From NCBI GenBank assembly GCA_964546835.1, contig CAZJKW010000076.1:1-9440 (forward strand): a stretch of DNA of 9,440 nucleotides, read 5' to 3'. The translations under genes were made by a program, and so were the position numbers. The notes under the pieces were generated by a model, which saw only the letters and a program-made list of their open reading frames with translations, made no database searches and was not told the DNA's origin. The DNA is from JAHCHL01 sp964546835. Lineage in GTDB: Bacteria > Armatimonadota > Fimbriimonadia > Fimbriimonadales > ATM1. Of this stretch, positions 6,945 through 9,440 are shown one piece after another. Numbering within the stretch: the stretch's first letter is position 1; every line of letters begins with the position of its first letter.

Positions 6945-7441
6945 TTCTTTCTCAGTTGTTTTTCAAGTGATTTCGCAGCCAAGTCAGCGTCTTCATGTTG
7001 CTCTTCAAAAACAACATGTGCCATTTCATATATCGGCCCCCTGGTTTTCAAGAGTTCATGGATTTTCTCTTCCGAGTTGCTTGCCAACATAGGTCGAGCA
7101 CCCGGTCTCAGATTAACGCGTCGAATCAGTTCTTCTTCATTCACCTTTATGTAAACAACAGTAGCTTTCTGCAAACATGCGTTTCTTGTTTCAGGGTCAA
7201 CAAATGCCCCACCGCCTAAACTCACGACGCCATCATTTTGAATCAGATCAAGCGTCATTTTCTTTTCGATGATTCTAAACTCTGACTCTCCTTCCAATTC
7301 AAAGATTTCCGAAATGGACCGTCCTTTTAATTTTTCAATTTCCTTGTCAACGTCAAAAAATCGCATTCCCAAAAGAATTGCGAGTCTTCGACCGATGGTG
7401 CTTTTCCCTGCACCCATCATTCCAACCAAGACAATGGTCAT
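6941..7441 (-). CDS. aroK: Shikimate kinase
   Basis: AroK phosphorylates shikimate at the 3-hydroxyl with ATP, the fifth step towards chorismate. The 166-residue P-loop protein opens MTIVLVGMMGAGKST with Walker A at 7-15. It has DVD with Asp32, SEFR with Arg56, the GGG motif (76-78), LID-loop Arg116 (RPML) and Arg134 (KTRGPIY). These are the known shikimate- and ATP-binding positions of the family, so it should be active. The ATG is the natural start: only a CTG lies upstream in the open frame. There is no Shine-Dalgarno site. Instead a strong hairpin ends ten bases before the ATG, and a 14-codon ORF overlaps the start as ATGA, which may couple or restrict translation. It follows the secretin gene, as aroK follows pilQ in type IV pilus loci. 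Confidence 0.96.
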   Translation of the reverse strand: MTIVLVGMMGAGKSTIGRRLAILLGMRFFDVDKEIEKLKGRSISEIFELEGESEFRIIEKKMTLDLIQNDGVVSLGGGAFVDPETRNACLQKATVVYIKVNEEELIRRVNLRPGARPMLASNSEEKIHELLKTRGPIYEMAHVVFEEQHEDADLAAKSLEKQLRKK

Positions 7442-7482
7442 AAAAGATATTGGGCGACTACGATATTTTCGCAGTCGCCCAT
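7438..7482 (-). other. Possible 14-codon leader ORF overlapping the aroK start
   Basis: An ATG at 7482 opens a frame reading MGDCENIVVAQYLL, whose TGA overlaps the aroK ATG as ATGA, the same junction as purS/purQ, aroK/aroB and aroB/orf72. The ORF spans nearly the whole hairpin at 7451-7481, so ribosomes reading it would melt the hairpin and deliver themselves to aroK. Against it, there is no Shine-Dalgarno site upstream (the transcript reads CCUCCU there) and an ORF this short can arise by chance. The single Tyr codon gives no sign of aromatic amino acid attenuation. Confidence 0.22.
7451..7481 (-). terminator. Strong hairpin between the secretin gene and aroK: terminator or aroK leader structure
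   Basis: In minus-strand RNA, 7470-7481 pairs with 7451-7462 as a 12-base-pair stem with one G-U wobble around an AAAAUAU loop (7463-7469). The outer arms are GGGCGACU and AGUCGCCC. In plus-strand RNA the wobble becomes an A-C mismatch, which favours a role in the secretin/aroK direction. The stem is followed by AAUAUCUUUUAUG, a modest U-rich tail that runs into the aroK ATG. It could end most secretin transcripts, or act as a leader structure for aroK, since it fills the place of the missing ribosome binding site. No convincing aroK promoter lies between the secretin stop and the hairpin. Confidence 0.55.
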
Positions 7483-7511
7483 TTCGTTGAGGAGGTTATG
7501 CAGAGATATCC

Positions 7512-9239
7512 CTACGGTCCACCCAATCCATCGCTACCATCTTTTACAACCGTAGGTGTAATCAGAATCAAAAGTTCCTGATTATCCACACCTTTACTGG
7601 TTGATTTGAATAAACCACCGATGATCGGCAGGTCGCTCAAAATGGGATAGCGTTGAGTTGTGAACGTGTCTCGTTTTCGATTCAGTCCACCCAAGACAAT
7701 AGTCTCGCCGTCTCTTACGCGAGCAGTCACGAATATCTGCTGCGAAATAACGTCGGGAATTTCTTCGCCGTTAGGACCTCGTCGGTTTTCACCAAATTCA
7801 CTGATTTGCGGACTGATAGTCATCGTGATGAAGCCATCGTCATTGATACGTGGCTGTACACTCAATCCGGACTGAATCTGAATATTGGTCAACTGAGGAG
7901 CAACAATGACTTGTCCGTTTCCGGTTGAAACCAAGTTATTGATGATGATGAATGTGTTGATCTGTTGAAGAACAAATGCAGGTTGGTTGTTCAAGGTTCG
8001 AATCAGCGGAGCATTTACAACCGTACCGTTACCTTCAAGAAGGCTGGTTCGAAGTCGTGTGCTGAAATTACCGCTTGCCCAGTTCACAAAGAACGGGTCG
8101 CCGGCTCTCGCTTGGGTTCCTGGCGTGTTGCCAATGAACACTTGACCTCGCTGGAACAACCAGTCAATACCGAAGTTTCGGCTAAGACTGTTTGTCGTAG
8201 TAACAAACTCAACCTTGACGATGACTTGCTTGGGAACAACGTCGAATTGGCGAACAAGTCGCTCAAACGCTGCAACCGCGCTGTCAGTTCCTTCAACGAT
8301 GAAACTGTTGTCGGTTGGGTCATAGATGACTCGGTCAATTCCGTCAGGAACGAATCCTTGGCCTCCGGTAAGCGTAACTTGTCCGCCACCGCCTTGACCA
8401 AAACCGCCGCCGCCAAAGCCGCCTTGTCCAAATCCGCCGCCGCCTTGGCCGAATCCGCCTCCGCCTTGACCAAAACCGCCACCACCTTGGAATCCGCCGC
8501 CACCGCCGCCTACGCCTTGGAAGCCGCCACCACCGGGTCGGTTTTGATTTGCGCCACCGGGAACCATAATTCCATTAGAACCATCGCCACCGGCAGGAGC
8601 CGCAGAGTTGTTATTGAAGTTGCCGCTGTTGCCAAGCGCAGATACGTCATTTGGCGAGAACGCACCGTTGGTCCCAAGAACCACGGGTGAATTGCTTCCC
8701 TTACCGATGACATCCGCAGCATGCATTTGTCGGAACTTCATCAACGCTTTCCATTCGCCTAGCCGGTCCGATTCCCGTGCATACATCAATTCTAAGATGT
8801 CGCGCGGGCTGCCATGTCGCACGATAATCTTTTTGATAATCGTCGGCTCTTTGGCAACCGGAACTTCGGTGTTGTTGTTATTGACACCGACGGGCGTGTC
8901 GGGCTCTTGGCCTTTGTGCCAAATCACGAACACACCGCTCGGGTCCTTTCGGTAAGCGGCACCGGCAGCTTCGCAAATGTATTTCATTGCTTCGTCAACC
9001 GTTACGCCAACCAGTCGGAGCGTTATGGATGAATAAGGTTGAGTGCTTGGCTTAAATACGAATTGCAGGTTCACTCCTGCAGACGAGTTCAGCAAAGCGG
9101 TGGCCGTTTGCAGGTCACCTTCAACGATGTTCAAGTCGAAACGCTTTTCGGCTTGAACTTCTTGTGCCGTTGCGGCGATGACACCAAACAGTGCCACCGC
9201 TGCAAGCATGAGTCCTTTCAATTGGAGAAGCCTACGCAT
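7512..9239 (-). CDS. Outer-membrane secretin, PilQ/GspD family, with Gly/Phe/Gln-rich insert
   Basis: Secretins form multimeric gated channels in the outer membrane for type II secretion, type IV pili or phage export. From the ATG at 9239 the protein has 575 residues: a signal peptide (MRRLLQLKGLMLAAVALF, cleavage near ATA-QEVQA around 25-30), an STN-like domain (about 33-107), the first half of an N1/NolW-type ring domain (IIVRHGSPRDILELMY, about 137-155), a low-complexity Asn/Gly/Phe/Gln-rich stretch (about 180-288), the second half of that ring domain (VIYDPTDNSFIVEGT, about 304-332) and the secretin core (about 340-566). The core ends in ILSDLPIIGGLF and ELLILITP, typical of the beta-barrel lip. 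The ATG at 9239 has AAGGAGG nine bases upstream; the ATG at 9248 touches that site and is unlikely. Being followed by aroK-aroB suggests a type IV pilus PilQ, but GspD-like use cannot be excluded. Confidence 0.9.
   Translation of the reverse strand: MRRLLQLKGLMLAAVALFGVIAATAQEVQAEKRFDLNIVEGDLQTATALLNSSAGVNLQFVFKPSTQPYSSITLRLVGVTVDEAMKYICEAAGAAYRKDPSGVFVIWHKGQEPDTPVGVNNNNTEVPVAKEPTIIKKIIVRHGSPRDILELMYARESDRLGEWKALMKFRQMHAADVIGKGSNSPVVLGTNGAFSPNDVSALGNSGNFNNNSAAPAGGDGSNGIMVPGGANQNRPGGGGFQGVGGGGGGFQGGGGFGQGGGGFGQGGGGFGQGGFGGGGFGQGGGGQVTLTGGQGFVPDGIDRVIYDPTDNSFIVEGTDSAVAAFERLVRQFDVVPKQVIVKVEFVTTTNSLSRNFGIDWLFQRGQVFIGNTPGTQARAGDPFFVNWASGNFSTRLRTSLLEGNGTVVNAPLIRTLNNQPAFVLQQINTFIIINNLVSTGNGQVIVAPQLTNIQIQSGLSVQPRINDDGFITMTISPQISEFGENRRGPNGEEIPDVISQQIFVTARVRDGETIVLGGLNRKRDTFTTQRYPILSDLPIIGGLFKSTSKGVDNQELLILITPTVVKDGSDGLGGP
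8382..8537 (-). repeat. Gly/Phe/Gln repeat tract inside the secretin gene
   Basis: This segment encodes about 52 residues that are nearly all Gly, Phe and Gln. The heptad GGGGFGQ occurs three times in tandem (protein 252-272) and once more at 276-282, corresponding to near-21-base repeats in the DNA. Codons vary between GGC, GGT and GGA, so the tract is not a fresh identical expansion. It lies in the loop between the two halves of a secretin ring domain. Confidence 0.85.
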
Positions 9240-9248
9240 AATCTCCAT

Positions 9249-9255
9249 CCTCCTT
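9249..9255 (-). promoter_or_regulatory. Ribosome binding site of the secretin gene
   Basis: AAGGAGG on the minus strand lies nine bases before the ATG at 9239 and directly against the ATG at 9248. The spacing decides in favour of 9239, which also begins a standard signal peptide with two Arg after Met. It is the strongest Shine-Dalgarno match in the window. Confidence 0.75.
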
Positions 9256-9283
9256 CAACGAGTTTTTTGCATTTCAGCAATTC

Positions 9284-9440
9284 TTATCGGCCCAATCCGC
9301 CGCCACCGCCGCCGGGTCCGCCACCACCGCCGCCGAAGCCGCCGCCGCCGAAGCCGCCACCGCCGCCACCGAAACCGCCGCCGCCGCCGAAGCCGCCGCC
9401 GCCATTGCCGAAGCCGCCGCCGCCGCCGCCGAAGCCGTAA
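9284..9440 (-). CDS. C-terminal tail of a Gly/Phe-rich protein, N-terminus beyond window
   Basis: Only the last 51 residues are visible, ending GGLGR before a TAA at 9284-9286. The tail is almost pure glycine, in runs of four to six broken by single Phe, with one Asn, one Pro and the closing Leu-Gly-Arg. It resembles the FGQGGGG tract of the secretin encoded 44 bases downstream. The minus frame is preferred over the opposite proline-rich frame because it ends with a proper stop just before the secretin's ribosome binding site and lies in the same direction as every neighbour. The gene is probably co-transcribed with the secretin. Its function cannot be told from this tail; in such loci it could be another pilus or secretion assembly protein. 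Confidence 0.7.
   Translation of the reverse strand, partial: YGFGGGGGGFGNGGGGFGGGGGFGGGGGGFGGGGFGGGGGGPGGGGGGLGR
9287..9439 (-). repeat. GGC-rich low-complexity tract
   Basis: The tract is built almost wholly of GGC/GGT glycine codons with TTC/TTT phenylalanine codons every five to seven triplets. It is far richer in GC than the rest of the window and would be prone to slippage in units of three. It codes the tail of the Gly/Phe-rich protein at the window edge. Confidence 0.85.

Noticed and set aside
7489..7580. Plus-strand mini-ORF starting at 7498 after a perfect GAGGAGG
   Set aside because: The site is only two bases from the ATG, too close for normal initiation. The roughly 27-codon frame runs antisense into the end of the secretin gene with no sign of conservation to judge.
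8382..8537. Regular repeats resembling a CRISPR or tandem non-coding array
   Set aside because: The periodicity follows codons of a Gly/Phe/Gln protein tract within an intact secretin frame, and there are no unique spacers between constant repeats.
7965..8690. Long plus-strand open frame rich in Ala, Thr and Lys, and a minus-strand Ala/Lys-rich frame at 8084-8503
   Set aside because: Both are shadows of the secretin's repeat tract in other frames. They have no recognisable motifs, whereas the secretin frame has complete family motifs.
9039..9440. Plus-strand open frame with a proline-rich C-terminal half
   Set aside because: It is the complement of the glycine codons (GGC read as GCC/CCG) and of the secretin N-terminus. 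The minus strand gives a stop, a ribosome site and a signal peptide in the right order.

Overview
The window is almost wholly coding and looks like chromosomal housekeeping DNA from a diderm (Gram-negative-type) bacterium. An outer-membrane secretin gene shows the diderm envelope. A separate small purS gene next to purQ, and a PASTA-type Ser/Thr kinase gene joined to rpe, are arrangements familiar from Firmicutes and relatives, and argue against a gammaproteobacterium. A diderm of the Terrabacteria side (for example Armatimonadota) or a PVC-type lineage would fit, but this is inference and no rRNA or marker tree is available here. The DNA leans to AT outside two GGC-rich tracts. I see no tRNA, rRNA, CRISPR array, transposase or phage gene, and no gene-free stretch longer than about 70 bases.

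Layout, left to right. Positions 1-562 (minus) hold purQ (cut by the window edge) and purS, two subunits of FGAM synthase. Positions 604-1341 (plus) hold a lone GT2 glycosyltransferase. It is divergent from purS across only 41 bases, and its 3' end overlaps ribE tail to tail. Positions 1324-7441 (minus) hold a very tight run read from right to left: aroK, aroB, a 72-residue two-helix membrane protein, a PASTA kinase-like protein, rpe, a 100-residue two-helix membrane protein, ribD and ribE. Every junction in this run overlaps by 1 to 10 bases, so translational coupling is likely. Positions 7512-9440 (minus) hold a secretin with a glycine-rich insert and, upstream of it, the C-terminal tail of another glycine/phenylalanine-rich protein. 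A strong RNA hairpin lies between the secretin and aroK.

How the genes fit together. The order secretin-aroK-aroB matches the classical pilQ-aroK-aroB order of type IV pilus loci. Rpe sits in the pentose phosphate pathway, which feeds both the shikimate route (erythrose 4-phosphate, AroB/AroK) and the riboflavin route (ribulose 5-phosphate, RibD/RibE). GTP, made by the pathway that PurS/PurQ serve, is the other riboflavin precursor.

The most unusual items are the kinase-like protein, which lacks several catalytic residues while keeping two extracellular PASTA domains; the two neighbouring proteins with matching Gly/Phe repeats; and the hairpin with an overlapping 14-codon ORF just before aroK. 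I found no clear novel defence or mobile system.
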